A DNA stretch of 64,000 nucleotides from Arcicella aurantiaca. Its GTDB lineage: Bacteria > Bacteroidota > Bacteroidia > Cytophagales > Spirosomataceae. The position numbers and the translations under genes are program-made. The stretch lies in the NCBI RefSeq assembly GCF_003148625.1, contig NZ_QGGO01000011.1, positions 9,873-73,872 of the forward strand. Direction: 5' to 3'. Below, piece after piece: positions 1 through 8,884 of the stretch. The number at the start of each line of letters is the position of its first letter. Position 1 is the first letter of the stretch. The notes beneath the pieces are model-generated. The model was not told the origin of the DNA, did not search any database, and saw only the letters and a program-made list of their open reading frames with translations.

Positions 1-42
1 AATCTCTAATCTCTAATCTCTAATCTCTAATCTCTAATCTCC
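1..42. repeat. Heptanucleotide tandem array (AATCTCT)n, six copies
   Basis: Six head-to-tail copies of AATCTCT, the last ending in C instead of T. The window opens inside the array, so its true length is unknown. It stops two bases before the ATG of the bestrophin gene at 45, so it forms that gene's immediate 5' leader. It belongs with the other heptamer-period arrays in this window (near 3455, 23777, 32206 and 56563). Confidence 0.9.
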
Positions 43-44
43 TT

Positions 45-911
45 ATGATAAATTATAATCCTAAAGAATGGTTCACTTTTATTTTTAGATTGCACAAAGC
101 CGATACTTTTAGGCAGTTAATCCCTATGTTATTTAGCATTTCTATCTACGTCGGAATTGTAGCGTATTTAGAAATTGAGTTTTTTCAATTAGGAGACGAT
201 AGCCACTTGAAGAATATTACAATTATGCACGGAATGTTGGGTTTTGTAATTTCTTTATTATTGGTTTTTAGAACAAATACTGCTTATGAACGTTGGTGGG
301 AAGGACGAAAATTATTTGGAAGTTTAACCAATAATTCTCGAAATCTTGCCATAAAATTGAGTGCAATTTTGCCAGTTGAAAATGGAACTCTTCGTAAAGA
401 ATTTAGACAACTTATCATAGAATATACTTTTGCACTAAAAAGACATTTACGTGGACACCAACGAAATAGCGAAAATTTCTCTTCCGAAATAACCGTAGCA
501 GAAGGCAGTCACAAGCCCAATCACATTGCATTTTTGCTTTTTAAAAAAGTACATCAATTGCATGAAGATAAAATTTTGTCAGGCGAACAACTGCTGTTTT
601 TGAACAATGAATTGAGTTCTTTTACTGAAATTTGTGGAGCTTGCGAACGTATCAAAAATACGCCAATTCCATTTTCGTACTCTGTTTTTATTAAGAAATT
701 TATCTTTTTCTATGTGATGACTTTACCTTTTGGATACGTTTTTACCTTAGGATATTTATCAATTCCGATTGTTGTATTTGTATTTTATGTTCTTGCCAGT
801 TTAGAATTAATAGCGGAGGAAATTGAAAATCCTTTTGGGATAGATGCTAACGATTTACCCCTTAATCAGATTTGCAAAAACATTCAGAAAAATATTCAGG
901 ATATACTTTAA
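45..911 (+). CDS. Bestrophin family (UPF0187) anion channel-like membrane protein
   Basis: A 288-residue integral membrane protein of the bestrophin family, whose members form pentameric chloride or anion channels. The family signature FRTNTAYERWWEGRKLFG lies at residues 75-92, right after the second membrane segment (about 60-75). A first segment lies near 22-42. A second hydrophobic pair lies near 215-255, preceded by the conserved RIKNTPIPFSYS stretch and followed by EEIENPFG and NDLPL. Length is normal for bacterial members. The ATG sits directly after the heptamer array. The stop codon overlaps the stop of the convergent gene downstream (TAA at 909-911 against 908-910). Ion selectivity cannot be read from the sequence. 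Confidence 0.9.
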   Translation: MINYNPKEWFTFIFRLHKADTFRQLIPMLFSISIYVGIVAYLEIEFFQLGDDSHLKNITIMHGMLGFVISLLLVFRTNTAYERWWEGRKLFGSLTNNSRNLAIKLSAILPVENGTLRKEFRQLIIEYTFALKRHLRGHQRNSENFSSEITVAEGSHKPNHIAFLLFKKVHQLHEDKILSGEQLLFLNNELSSFTEICGACERIKNTPIPFSYSVFIKKFIFFYVMTLPFGYVFTLGYLSIPIVVFVFYVLASLELIAEEIENPFGIDANDLPLNQICKNIQKNIQDIL

Positions 912-1792
912 TTTTGGGTGTCTAATTCTTTACAACGTCCTAATAAACCTCCTGTATGAACTACAACAATGGTTGAATTTTCTTTAAAATAACCTTTTTG
1001 TATTAAATCATAAACACCAAACATCATTTTGCCTGTATAAACTTGGTCGAGTTGAATGGTGGGGTTTCTTTTTTCAAAACCCTTAATAAATTCAATTAAT
1101 TCTGGTGTTGTTTTTCCATAATTTCCAAAGATATAATCTGTCGAAATATCAAATTCTGCTGACTCTGGGACTAATTTAGCAACTGCATTCCAAAGTAATC
1201 CTTTGTCTTTCAACACCGCAAAACCAAGAGCTTCTGTGTGTCCTCTTAAACCAGTAACAATACCAGCGAGCGTTCCGCCAGTGCCAGAGGCTACGCATAC
1301 ATAATCGGGGGTGATTTCTGAATAAATTTCATCCATCATTTCCACGACGCCTCGCACCGCTAATTCATTTGAACCTCCTTCTGGAATTACATAAAAATCA
1401 TTTTTATACTGTCGAGTTATTTTATCTTTAAATCCATAGTTTAATCTCGGAAGAAAGATTAAATCCATGCCATTTAATTTTGACATGGTCAGCATGATAT
1501 TTGACTGAGGGCTTAATTCGTCGCCACGGATTAAGCCTGTTGTTTCAAAACCAAATTCTTTACCCGCCGCCGAAGTTGCGTAAATATGGTTTGAAAAAGC
1601 CCCACCAAAAGTCATAAGTCTATTGAAACCCGAAGCACGAGCTTCAATGAGATTGAACTTTAATTTCCGCCATTTATTACCTGTAATTTCTGGGTGAATA
1701 ATATCATCTCGTTTTATGTACAATTTTATGGGGTAATTACTTAAAAGTGGGTCATTTATTAATTCTAAAGGAGAAGCAGGTAGTTGAATCAT
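908..1792 (-). CDS. PLP-dependent 1-aminocyclopropane-1-carboxylate deaminase / D-cysteine desulfhydrase family
   Basis: A 294-residue fold-type II pyridoxal-phosphate enzyme. TGNKWRKLKFN near residue 37 carries the probable PLP lysine (K40). FGGAFSNHIYATSAAGKE follows as the substrate loop, and ASGTGGTLAGI forms the phosphate-binding glycine loop. Family members deaminate ACC or D-cysteine-type amino acids, releasing ammonia and a keto acid. Which substrate is used here cannot be decided from these motifs. It is shorter than typical ACC deaminase (about 330-340 residues), as are many Bacteroidota homologues. It is a single gene on the minus strand, convergent with the bestrophin gene and divergent from the pseudouridine synthase, with a 56-base divergent spacer. 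Confidence 0.85.
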   Translation of the reverse strand: MIQLPASPLELINDPLLSNYPIKLYIKRDDIIHPEITGNKWRKLKFNLIEARASGFNRLMTFGGAFSNHIYATSAAGKEFGFETTGLIRGDELSPQSNIMLTMSKLNGMDLIFLPRLNYGFKDKITRQYKNDFYVIPEGGSNELAVRGVVEMMDEIYSEITPDYVCVASGTGGTLAGIVTGLRGHTEALGFAVLKDKGLLWNAVAKLVPESAEFDISTDYIFGNYGKTTPELIEFIKGFEKRNPTIQLDQVYTGKMMFGVYDLIQKGYFKENSTIVVVHTGGLLGRCKELDTQN

Positions 1793-1848
1793 GGCAATAA
1801 TTTTTTAAATTTGGGGTCAAATTAGCTATTGCTAAGAAACACAAATGT

Positions 1849-2865
1849 ATGCAAGAATTAGAAGAAGACGAAGCATTATACGTTCATCATAACATCACAG
1901 TTGATAAAGGGCAAAATATCCTTAGAATCGACAAATATTTGATGTTGAAATTACAAAATGCTTCAAGAGTGAAGATTCAAGAAGGTATTGATGAAGGTGC
2001 TGTAAAGGTAAATGGGGTAGTAGTAAAGGCAAGTTATAAGGTAAAACCCTTTGATGTCATTACGGTTGAACTCTCAGAACCACCAAGAGATAATGAGATT
2101 ATTCCACAGGATATTCCACTTGATATCGTCTATGAAGATGATGAACTTTTGGTGGTAAATAAACCTGCTGGAATGGTTGTACACCCAGCACACGGCAATT
2201 GGGAAGGTACTTTGGTGAATGCTTTGGTATATCACTTTCAGAATTTACCTACTCATAGAAATGGAGAAATTCGCCCTGGATTGGTACATCGTATTGATAA
2301 AGACACTTCGGGTTTATTGGTAATTGCCAAGACTGAACAAGCAATGACTCATTTGGCAAAACAATTTTTTGACCACTCTATCGAAAGGACATACAATGCC
2401 TTAGTTTGGGGAGAACCTAAAGCTGATGAAGGAACGATTGAAGGGCATATCGGAAGGAGTTTAAAAGACCGTAAAATTATGGCAATTTTCCCTGATGGTT
2501 CGCAAGGAAAAGAGGCAGTTACACACTATAAAGTATTAAAGAAAATTCGATATGTTTCTTTGGTTCAGTGTAATTTGGAAACAGGAAGAACGCATCAAAT
2601 TAGGGTACATTTGAAGTCAATCGGCAATACGCTTTTTAATGATGAAACCTACGGTGGAAACAAAGTGCTACGTGGTACGGTTTTTACCAAATATGAGCAG
2701 TTTGTTGCCAATTGTTTTAAATTATGCCCAAGACAAGCTCTTCATGCAAAATCTTTAGGTTTTATTCATCCTAAAACGGGAGAGTTTTTGCACTTTGAAA
2801 CGGAACTTCCAGAAGAAATGAAAGCCGTAATTGCTAAATGGGAGGGTTACGTTAATAACGAATAA
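1849..2865 (+). CDS. RluA/RluD-type 23S rRNA pseudouridine synthase
   Basis: 338 residues. An S4 RNA-binding domain at about 24-75 (LRIDKYLMLKL onward) is followed by the pseudouridine synthase domain. The catalytic motif HRIDKDTSGL is at 147-156, with D150 as the predicted nucleophile. GRTHQIRVH further on is the usual RluA-family Arg/His motif. S4 plus catalytic domain matches RluD, which modifies helix 69 of 23S rRNA, but RluC shares this layout, so the exact site is inferred. It starts 56 bases from the divergent deaminase gene. The spacer before the next gene contains one of the dispersed heptamer-period repeats. Confidence 0.9.
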   Translation: MQELEEDEALYVHHNITVDKGQNILRIDKYLMLKLQNASRVKIQEGIDEGAVKVNGVVVKASYKVKPFDVITVELSEPPRDNEIIPQDIPLDIVYEDDELLVVNKPAGMVVHPAHGNWEGTLVNALVYHFQNLPTHRNGEIRPGLVHRIDKDTSGLLVIAKTEQAMTHLAKQFFDHSIERTYNALVWGEPKADEGTIEGHIGRSLKDRKIMAIFPDGSQGKEAVTHYKVLKKIRYVSLVQCNLETGRTHQIRVHLKSIGNTLFNDETYGGNKVLRGTVFTKYEQFVANCFKLCPRQALHAKSLGFIHPKTGEFLHFETELPEEMKAVIAKWEGYVNNE

Positions 2866-2942
2866 GGTTTTAAGTAGGGGTTGGGATTTAGGTGTTTGGA
2901 TTTACTATTGCCATGAGATTGATTATCAATGACTTATGGGAT
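2866..2942 (+). repeat. Dispersed intergenic repeat, copy A (heptamer-period left arm)
   Basis: This begins directly after the rluD-like stop codon. The segment around 2881 (GTTGGGATTTAGGTGTT) and the segment around 2921 (ATTATCAATGACTTATGG) recur in the same order, on the opposite strand, at 13871-13930. The first part also reads in steps of seven: GTTTTAA, GTAGGGG, TTGGGAT, TTAGGTG, TTTGGAT. No ORF is present. Confidence 0.6.
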
Positions 2943-2996
2943 TTTTAAATATAGCCTGATTTTGCATTATTATTTAGAAAATTAAACCAAAAGAAA

Positions 2997-3446
2997 ATGT
3001 CGATAGTAATTCGTGAAGGTATCAGAGAGGATGTGCCTATAATGTTTGAGTTAATCAAAGAATTGGCTCTTTATGAAAATGCTCCAGAACAAGTGACTAA
3101 TACTGTTGAGCAAATGTATATTGACGGTTTTGGTGAAAATCCCATTTTTGGCTCAATCGTGGCAGAATTTGAGGGGAAAGTTGTTGGGCTTGCCTTGTAT
3201 TATTATCGTTATTCTACTTGGAAAGGCAAAAGACTTTATTTAGAAGATTTGATTGTTTCGGAAAAAATGCGTGGTAATGGTTTAGGCGAAAAATTGCTTG
3301 AAGCTACCATCGAACAAGCGAAAAAGACCTCTTGCACAGGTGTAATGTGGCAAGTGTTAGATTGGAACGAACCTGCTATCAATTTTTACAAGAAATTCGG
3401 AGTAAGATTTGACGGCGAATGGTTAAATGTTCATCTTGATTTTTAA
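2997..3446 (+). CDS. GNAT family N-acetyltransferase, spermidine/spermine acetyltransferase-like
   Basis: 149 residues with one GNAT fold. The acetyl-CoA binding motif appears as MRGNGLGEKLLEATIEQA (Q/RxxGxG/A as RGNGLG). It is preceded by the beta-strand LYLEDLIVSEKMR and followed by WNEPAINFYKKFG, the usual C-terminal helix and strand. ALYYYRYSTWKGKRLYLEDL closely follows the pattern of diamine acetyltransferases (SSAT/PaiA-like), so a polyamine or small-amine acceptor is plausible but unproven. It stands alone between two repeat-containing spacers. The 5-oxoprolinase gene begins 88 bases downstream on the same strand. Confidence 0.85.
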   Translation: MSIVIREGIREDVPIMFELIKELALYENAPEQVTNTVEQMYIDGFGENPIFGSIVAEFEGKVVGLALYYYRYSTWKGKRLYLEDLIVSEKMRGNGLGEKLLEATIEQAKKTSCTGVMWQVLDWNEPAINFYKKFGVRFDGEWLNVHLDF

Positions 3447-3454
3447 GTAGTTGA

Positions 3455-3533
3455 TAGGTTTTAGGATTTAGGGGTTAGTGTTGAAAAACGCTTTTGATAA
3501 CTAATTCCTAAAACCTAAGCCCCAAAACCTAAT
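3455..3533. repeat. Heptamer-armed inverted repeat upstream of the 5-oxoprolinase gene
   Basis: The left arm reads GGTTTTAGGATTTAGGGG. A central hairpin follows, TTAGTGTTGAAAA then ACGC then TTTTGATAACTAA. The right arm reads TTCCTAAAACCTAAG and CCCCAAAACC. Ten bases of the arms (GGTTTTAGGA and TCCTAAAACC) are perfectly complementary. The right arm parses as heptamers CCTAAAA, CCTAAGC, CCCAAAA, CCTAATT. It fills the whole gap between the GNAT stop and the ATG at 3535. Confidence 0.75.
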
Positions 3534-3534
3534 T

Positions 3535-6500
3535 ATGATAAAATCTTTTCAGATTTCAATAGACACAGGCGGAACGTTTACGGATTGCATAGCCACTGAT
3601 AATTTTGGAACGGAATATCGTTGTAAAATTCTTTCAAATAGTAGTATTCGTGGAGAAGTCATTGAAAATATTTCGGCAAATAAATTTAAAGTAAAACAAT
3701 CTTGGTTATTGAAAAGAGATATTCTAAAAGATTATCTCTTTTTGATTTTAGGACATGATTTTCAAGCCCATGTACTAAACTTTGATATTCAAGAATCTAC
3801 TTTAGAAATTGACAAACCAATTCCTGAATCGCTTCAAAATCAGGTGTTTAGTTTTGCTTTAACAGCCAATGAAGAAGCTCCAGTTTTAGGAGCAAGACTT
3901 ATTACTGAGACTGCTTTGGATGAACAATTTCCACCAATCGAGATGCGAATTGGCTCAACAAAAGGCACAAATGCACTTTTAGAAATGAAAGGTGCTAAAA
4001 CGGCTTTTATCGTTACGAAAGGCTTTAAAGATTTATTGGTAATTGGTAATCAAGCTCGTCCAGATATTTTTGCTTTAAATATTATTCGTCCAGAGCCATT
4101 GTATGATGTTGTCATTGAGATAGAAGAACAAATTGATTCGCTTGGAAATATTGTTCAATCCTTAGTTTTAGAAGAAAATTCTTTAGTTGAAAGTCTTAAA
4201 AATCAGGGAGTTGAATCAATCGCTATTTGTTTGAAGAATGCTTATCGAAACAATATTCACGAGAAACAACTGCAAACGGTTTTAAAGAAAAACTTTCAAT
4301 TTGTTAATATCTCAACCGAATTAAGTCCGCAGATTAAATTCGTCAATCGTGCTGAAACCACCGTTGTAAATGCGTATTTAGCTCCAATAATTTCTAATTA
4401 TCTCCAAAATATTACGGATAAATTGCCCAATCAATCATTAAAAGTGATGACCAGTGCAGGCAGTTTGGTAAAGTCAAATGCTTTTTACCCAAAAGACAGT
4501 CTTTTTTCAGGGCCAGCAGGTGGAGTCGTTGGTGCATCTGTTATTGCACAAGAAGCTAATAAACAGCATTTTATTGCCTTTGATATGGGTGGTACAAGTA
4601 CCGATGTCGCTCGTTTTGACGGTAATTTTGAATATCAGTTTAGTCAACAAATTGGTAATGCCCAGATTTTTAGTCCTTCGTTGGCAATAGAAACCGTTGC
4701 CGCAGGTGGAGGTTCTATTTGTACTTATGATGGTTATAAATTGTCGGTTGGTCCAGAAAGTGCAGGTTCTAATCCCGGCCCAGCTTGTTATGGTGCAGGA
4801 GGACCTCTAACCATAACCGATGTCAATTTGTTGTTAGGTCGTTTAGATGCGACTCAGTTTTCGATTCCTGTATTTGTAGAAAAAGCGGAAGCACGTTTAC
4901 AAGAAATTCTACAAAATGCTAATTTTCAGATAGACAGAGAGGAGGTTTTAGAAGGTTTTAGAGCCATTGCAAATGAAAAAATGGCAGAAACTGTACGTAA
5001 AATTTCTATAACAAAAGGGTATGATACCCAAGATTATGCCTTAGTGGCTTTTGGTGGAGCAGGTGGTTTACACGCTTGTGGAATAGCTAATCTATTGAAA
5101 ATCAATACAATTTTGCTTCCCAAAGATGCAGGAATATTATCTGCTTTTGGTATTTCGAAAGCAAAGGTAGAACGCTTTTCAGAGGCTTCTGTGCTTCAAA
5201 ATTTTGATAAATCTTTTACGAATAAATTAGAAAAACACTTTCTTGACTTAGAAATTGAAGTAAAAGAAAAACTACAAAACGATGGTATTTATGATGATAA
5301 AATAGAAATAAAGAGCCGTTTATTATACTTACGTTTTAAAGGTCAAGATTCAAGTATAGAAATAGAATGGGTTGATTTTGAGCGTGTTATTGATAATTTC
5401 AAGGAGAAATATACTTCAATATTTGGTCATTGGGTTGAAAACAGATTAATAGAAGTAGAAAGTATTCGTGTGATTGGTAGCGAAAAAACTGAAGTTAGTA
5501 ATAATATAAATGCTGAAACTACAATTTTAGATTATTATACTCCTAAGCCTTCGCATTTTATCAATGCTTGGGTTGGTGGTAAGTATGATTCCGTCCCTGT
5601 TTATATTCGTGAAAATCTAACTTTTGGGGCAAAAATTACTGGTTTCGCTTTGCTCTTGGATAGATTTAGTACTGCCGTTATTGAAAATAATTGGGAGTTT
5701 ACCCTTGATGAATTTGGAACTGGACATATTACCAAAACTCAAGTAATTAGTGAAAATCCGTTCATGAATGAAGTCACTCAATTGGAATTATTCACCAATC
5801 GTTTTATGGCAATTGCTGAAAATATGGGTGTTTTACTCCAAAGAACGTCATTGTCTGTCAACGTAAAAGAGCGATTGGATTTTTCGTGTGCTTTGTTAGA
5901 TGCAGACGCTGAACTTATCGCCAATGCTCCCCATATTCCTGTGCATTTAGGAAGTTTAGGCGTTTGTGTGAGAAGTGTTTTAAAATATTTGCCGATAGAA
6001 AAAGGCGATGTAGTAATCACGAATCACCCTAAGTATGGAGGCTCACATTTGCCAGATGTTACGTTAATTTCTTCGGTTTTTTCTCATGAAAATCAGTTAA
6101 TTGGTTATGTCGTTAATCGTTGTCATCATTCAGAAATAGGAGGAATACGTCCTGCCTCAATGCCACCTTACTCTCAAAACTTAGCGGAGGAAGGTGTCGT
6201 AATTCCGCCAATGTATTTGGTTAAAAATGGAGAAATTCGTTGGGAAGAAATTCGAAATGTTTTAACCATCGCAAAATATCCAACTCGTTCAGTTGGTGAA
6301 AATTTAGCAGATTTGAATGCTGCCTTAGCTGCAAACCGCAATGGAGAAATAGCTCTTCAAAATTTGGTGAAAAATTATGGTTTATCAAACGTACATTTTT
6401 ACATGAATCGTTTGAAAACATATTCTACCCAAAAAATGAAAGAACGTCTGCAAAATTTTGGAATTGGTACTTATGAAGCAGAAGAATATTTAGATGTTTC

Positions 6501-7314
6501 GTCTGAAAATAAAGAAATTTATCCATTAAAAGTCAAAGTTCAAATTGCTCAAAATGAATGTAAAATCGACTTTTCTGGTAGTGCAAAAACACATTCTGGA
6601 AATCTAAATGCCAATATTGCCATTGTAAATTCTGTTGTGGTTTATGTTTTGCGACTCTTGCTAAATGAAAAAATACCATTGAATGACGGTATTTTGAAGG
6701 CAGTGAATATTATCATTCCAGAAAAGTCAATTTTAAATCCTGATTTTCCTGATAATGTAGAAAAATGTCCAGCCGTAGTGGGTGGCAATGTGGAAGTTAG
6801 TCAAAGACTAACCGATACACTACTGAAAGCGTTTGGCATTGTGGCGTGTTCACAAGGAACGATGAATAATTTTTTGTTCGGAAATTCTAAATTTGGCTAT
6901 TACGAAACCATTTGTGGAGGGAGTGGAGCAGGCGAAGGCTTTGCAGGAACATCGGGCGTGCATACACACATGACAAATACCCGAATTACTGATGCTGAAG
7001 TGATGGAATTACGTTATCCTGTTTACTTAAATCGTTTTGAAATTCGGGAAAATTCTGGTGGAAATGGAGCTTTCAAAGGTGGAAATGGGATTATCAGAGA
7101 AGTTACCTTTTTAGAAGAAGTTGATGTTTCACTTTTACGTCAACATCAAGAACAACAACCTTACGGAATAAATGGTGGTGAAAATGGAAGGGTTGGAAAG
7201 CATATTCTTACTAAATTAGATGGTACAACATTAATTTCTAATGAGTTTGCAGCTCAAAAAGGTGATAAACTAACAATTTGGACTCCCGGTGGTGGAGGTT
7301 TTGGGAAAGCATGA
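3535..7314 (+). CDS. 5-oxoprolinase, fused HyuA-HyuB hydantoinase/oxoprolinase family
   Basis: A 1259-residue protein carrying both oxoprolinase halves in one chain. The HyuA-type ATP-binding part starts with DTGGTFTDC at about 10-18 and has a second nucleotide motif FDMGGTSTDVARF near 348. The HyuB part begins around residue 745 (NEVTQLELFTNRF) and contains the HIPVHLGSLG and RCHHSEIGG segments. The full-length fused form is the architecture of ATP-dependent 5-oxoprolinase, which opens pyroglutamate to glutamate. Bacterial homologues can also act on hydantoins. It overlaps the next gene by four bases (ATGA), so the two are probably translationally coupled. The start is fixed by the N-terminal phosphate motif. 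Confidence 0.9.
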   Translation: MIKSFQISIDTGGTFTDCIATDNFGTEYRCKILSNSSIRGEVIENISANKFKVKQSWLLKRDILKDYLFLILGHDFQAHVLNFDIQESTLEIDKPIPESLQNQVFSFALTANEEAPVLGARLITETALDEQFPPIEMRIGSTKGTNALLEMKGAKTAFIVTKGFKDLLVIGNQARPDIFALNIIRPEPLYDVVIEIEEQIDSLGNIVQSLVLEENSLVESLKNQGVESIAICLKNAYRNNIHEKQLQTVLKKNFQFVNISTELSPQIKFVNRAETTVVNAYLAPIISNYLQNITDKLPNQSLKVMTSAGSLVKSNAFYPKDSLFSGPAGGVVGASVIAQEANKQHFIAFDMGGTSTDVARFDGNFEYQFSQQIGNAQIFSPSLAIETVAAGGGSICTYDGYKLSVGPESAGSNPGPACYGAGGPLTITDVNLLLGRLDATQFSIPVFVEKAEARLQEILQNANFQIDREEVLEGFRAIANEKMAETVRKISITKGYDTQDYALVAFGGAGGLHACGIANLLKINTILLPKDAGILSAFGISKAKVERFSEASVLQNFDKSFTNKLEKHFLDLEIEVKEKLQNDGIYDDKIEIKSRLLYLRFKGQDSSIEIEWVDFERVIDNFKEKYTSIFGHWVENRLIEVESIRVIGSEKTEVSNNINAETTILDYYTPKPSHFINAWVGGKYDSVPVYIRENLTFGAKITGFALLLDRFSTAVIENNWEFTLDEFGTGHITKTQVISENPFMNEVTQLELFTNRFMAIAENMGVLLQRTSLSVNVKERLDFSCALLDADAELIANAPHIPVHLGSLGVCVRSVLKYLPIEKGDVVITNHPKYGGSHLPDVTLISSVFSHENQLIGYVVNRCHHSEIGGIRPASMPPYSQNLAEEGVVIPPMYLVKNGEIRWEEIRNVLTIAKYPTRSVGENLADLNAALAANRNGEIALQNLVKNYGLSNVHFYMNRLKTYSTQKMKERLQNFGIGTYEAEEYLDVSSENKEIYPLKVKVQIAQNECKIDFSGSAKTHSGNLNANIAIVNSVVVYVLRLLLNEKIPLNDGILKAVNIIIPEKSILNPDFPDNVEKCPAVVGGNVEVSQRLTDTLLKAFGIVACSQGTMNNFLFGNSKFGYYETICGGSGAGEGFAGTSGVHTHMTNTRITDAEVMELRYPVYLNRFEIRENSGGNGAFKGGNGIIREVTFLEEVDVSLLRQHQEQQPYGINGGENGRVGKHILTKLDGTTLISNEFAAQKGDKLTIWTPGGGGFGKA

Positions 7315-7745
7315 TAGAAAGTAATCAATTTAGAGTAACCATTTTATCTATTTGGTGGGGTGCATTTACTTTTTATGCAGGAATTGTTGTGCCTTTGGGT
7401 ATGAGAGTGCTTGGCTCTCATACCCAAATGGGCATGATTACACAGCAAGTGAGTATTTATTTGAATATCTTTAGCTTGATAATTTTTCTCCTTTATGCTT
7501 ATTCATTTCGGTATGAATCTTCTAAAACGGATGGCTTACTTTATCAAATTGTTAGTTTAAGTTTGATTGCGAGCCAATTATTATTGTTTCTAATTCATGG
7601 ATATTTGACCGTTACCATTGATTTTGAAAAAGTGAAAATTATAAATCCAGAAAATTTTTACTTACTTCACCGTATTTATCTTATTATTGAAACCGCTATC
7701 TGGTTGACCGTGAGTGGTTTAATTTTACAAATTACTTTAGAGTGA
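7311..7745 (+). CDS. Small four-TM membrane protein, possibly DUF4149/TMEM205-like
   Basis: 144 residues from the ATG at 7311, which overlaps the oxoprolinase stop (ATGA). The upstream in-frame extension to 7278 would run through the oxoprolinase C-terminus and is unlikely. Four hydrophobic segments are visible, near residues 9-28, 45-62, 76-95 and 118-138. The first contains WGAFTFYAGIVVPLGMRVLG, which loosely resembles DUF4149/TMEM205-type proteins; that resemblance is an inference. Coupling to 5-oxoprolinase suggests a related membrane function such as transport, but nothing proves it. The 3' end overlaps the convergent GntR gene by nine bases. Confidence 0.7.
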   Translation: MIESNQFRVTILSIWWGAFTFYAGIVVPLGMRVLGSHTQMGMITQQVSIYLNIFSLIIFLLYAYSFRYESSKTDGLLYQIVSLSLIASQLLLFLIHGYLTVTIDFEKVKIINPENFYLLHRIYLIIETAIWLTVSGLILQITLE

Positions 7746-8750
7746 TTTTCTCTGAATAAAATAGCAAGCATTGACAAATCTTCCTTTTTCTCTTGAAATT
7801 ATCATTTGTGCTGCCCGTTTTCCCATGATTGAGAAATCATTAGAAATTACAGAAATTCCTTCTGCTAAAATCTCTTTGATTGGCGTATCGTCATAAGAAA
7901 GTAAGCCAATATCTTCTCCTAATTTCCAGTTCTTTTTGTTCGACCAGTTAATGAATCTGACCAAATCATTTTCTCTAAATACTAAATAAGCATGGTCTTT
8001 TTGTAAGTGTTCTTCTTCTTCTAAATTTGAGATTATCTCGTAACTAATATTATTTTCATTACAAAAACGTTCAAAACCATTAATAATGCCAACGGGCGTA
8101 TATTGAAAACTTTTACTGCTCAGTACCAAAGAAAGTGTTTGATATTTAGAGATTAAAGTCTTTGCTTCTGTAAGTCCTTGAAAAATGTTTTGCTCAAAAT
8201 CTTGGCATAGAATGGCATAATCATCACCAAGGGTTGGAGCATCAATATCCAAAATTAAGAGTTTTTCTTTGGGTAATTTTTGAAGAATATGTGTTACATC
8301 TTCCTTAAAATGAGGCATTACTACAAAAAAATTATAATTCCCCAAATTATTCATCAGAAGGTTTTCAAAAACTTTTAAGTTGTGATGATGAAAAAAAATA
8401 TTAACATTTATTCCTTCGCCTAATTCTTCAATAAGACTATCATAAAGTATTTCTTTGAAAGGAGTTAGTGCATCAAAAAGTACAAAAACATTTAATTGAT
8501 TTCGTGTATCTGTACTTGCTACATAAAATCCTTTTCCATGATGTGATGTTACCAAACCCAACTCTCTGAGTTCATCATACGCTTTTGTGACTGTCATTCG
8601 AGCCATTCCTGAACTTTCAGATACTTCATTTATCGAAGGAAGCCTTTGTCCTCTTACAAGATTTCCATCTTCAATCGAATTTATAATATGTTCAATTAGC
8701 TGTTGAAATTTAGGTTTACTGGAGCTGGAAACAGAGGTAAAATTTTTCAT
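7737..8750 (-). CDS. GntR-type regulator with LacI-like sugar-binding sensor domain
   Basis: 337 residues. The N-terminal winged helix-turn-helix (about 10-80) has the GntR pattern RLPSINEVSESSGMARMTV followed by AYDELRELGLVTSHHGKGFYV. The remaining 250 residues resemble a periplasmic-binding-protein-like effector domain (LNVFVLFDALTPFKEILYD, later GEDIGLLSYDDTPIKEIL). This GntR plus PBP-like layout is common in Bacteroidota sugar regulators, where a sugar releases the protein from DNA. No sugar operon is adjacent. The gene is convergent with the oxoprolinase operon and divergent from the candidate RNA, so these may or may not be targets. Confidence 0.85.
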   Translation of the reverse strand: MKNFTSVSSSSKPKFQQLIEHIINSIEDGNLVRGQRLPSINEVSESSGMARMTVTKAYDELRELGLVTSHHGKGFYVASTDTRNQLNVFVLFDALTPFKEILYDSLIEELGEGINVNIFFHHHNLKVFENLLMNNLGNYNFFVVMPHFKEDVTHILQKLPKEKLLILDIDAPTLGDDYAILCQDFEQNIFQGLTEAKTLISKYQTLSLVLSSKSFQYTPVGIINGFERFCNENNISYEIISNLEEEEHLQKDHAYLVFRENDLVRFINWSNKKNWKLGEDIGLLSYDDTPIKEILAEGISVISNDFSIMGKRAAQMIISREKGRFVNACYFIQRKSL

Positions 8751-8849
8751 TAAATATTTTTATGGTTGATGCTTGATAAACAAAATTACACTTTTTCATA
8801 TAACTGATAATGATTAACACATTTTATCATAAAATATTACAAAAAAATT

Positions 8850-8878
8850 TTGGATAGGCAAAAATATTTATATATTTG
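8850..8878 (+). promoter_or_regulatory. Bacteroidota-type promoter for the candidate RNA
   Basis: TTG at 8850-8852 (within TTTTGG), 18 bases, then TATATTTG at 8871-8878, an exact TAnnTTTG element. This matches the -33/-7 sigma pattern of the phylum. Transcription would begin near 8885 on the plus strand, where no ORF follows before the terminator at 9108. Confidence 0.65.
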
Positions 8879-8884
8879 TGCTAA

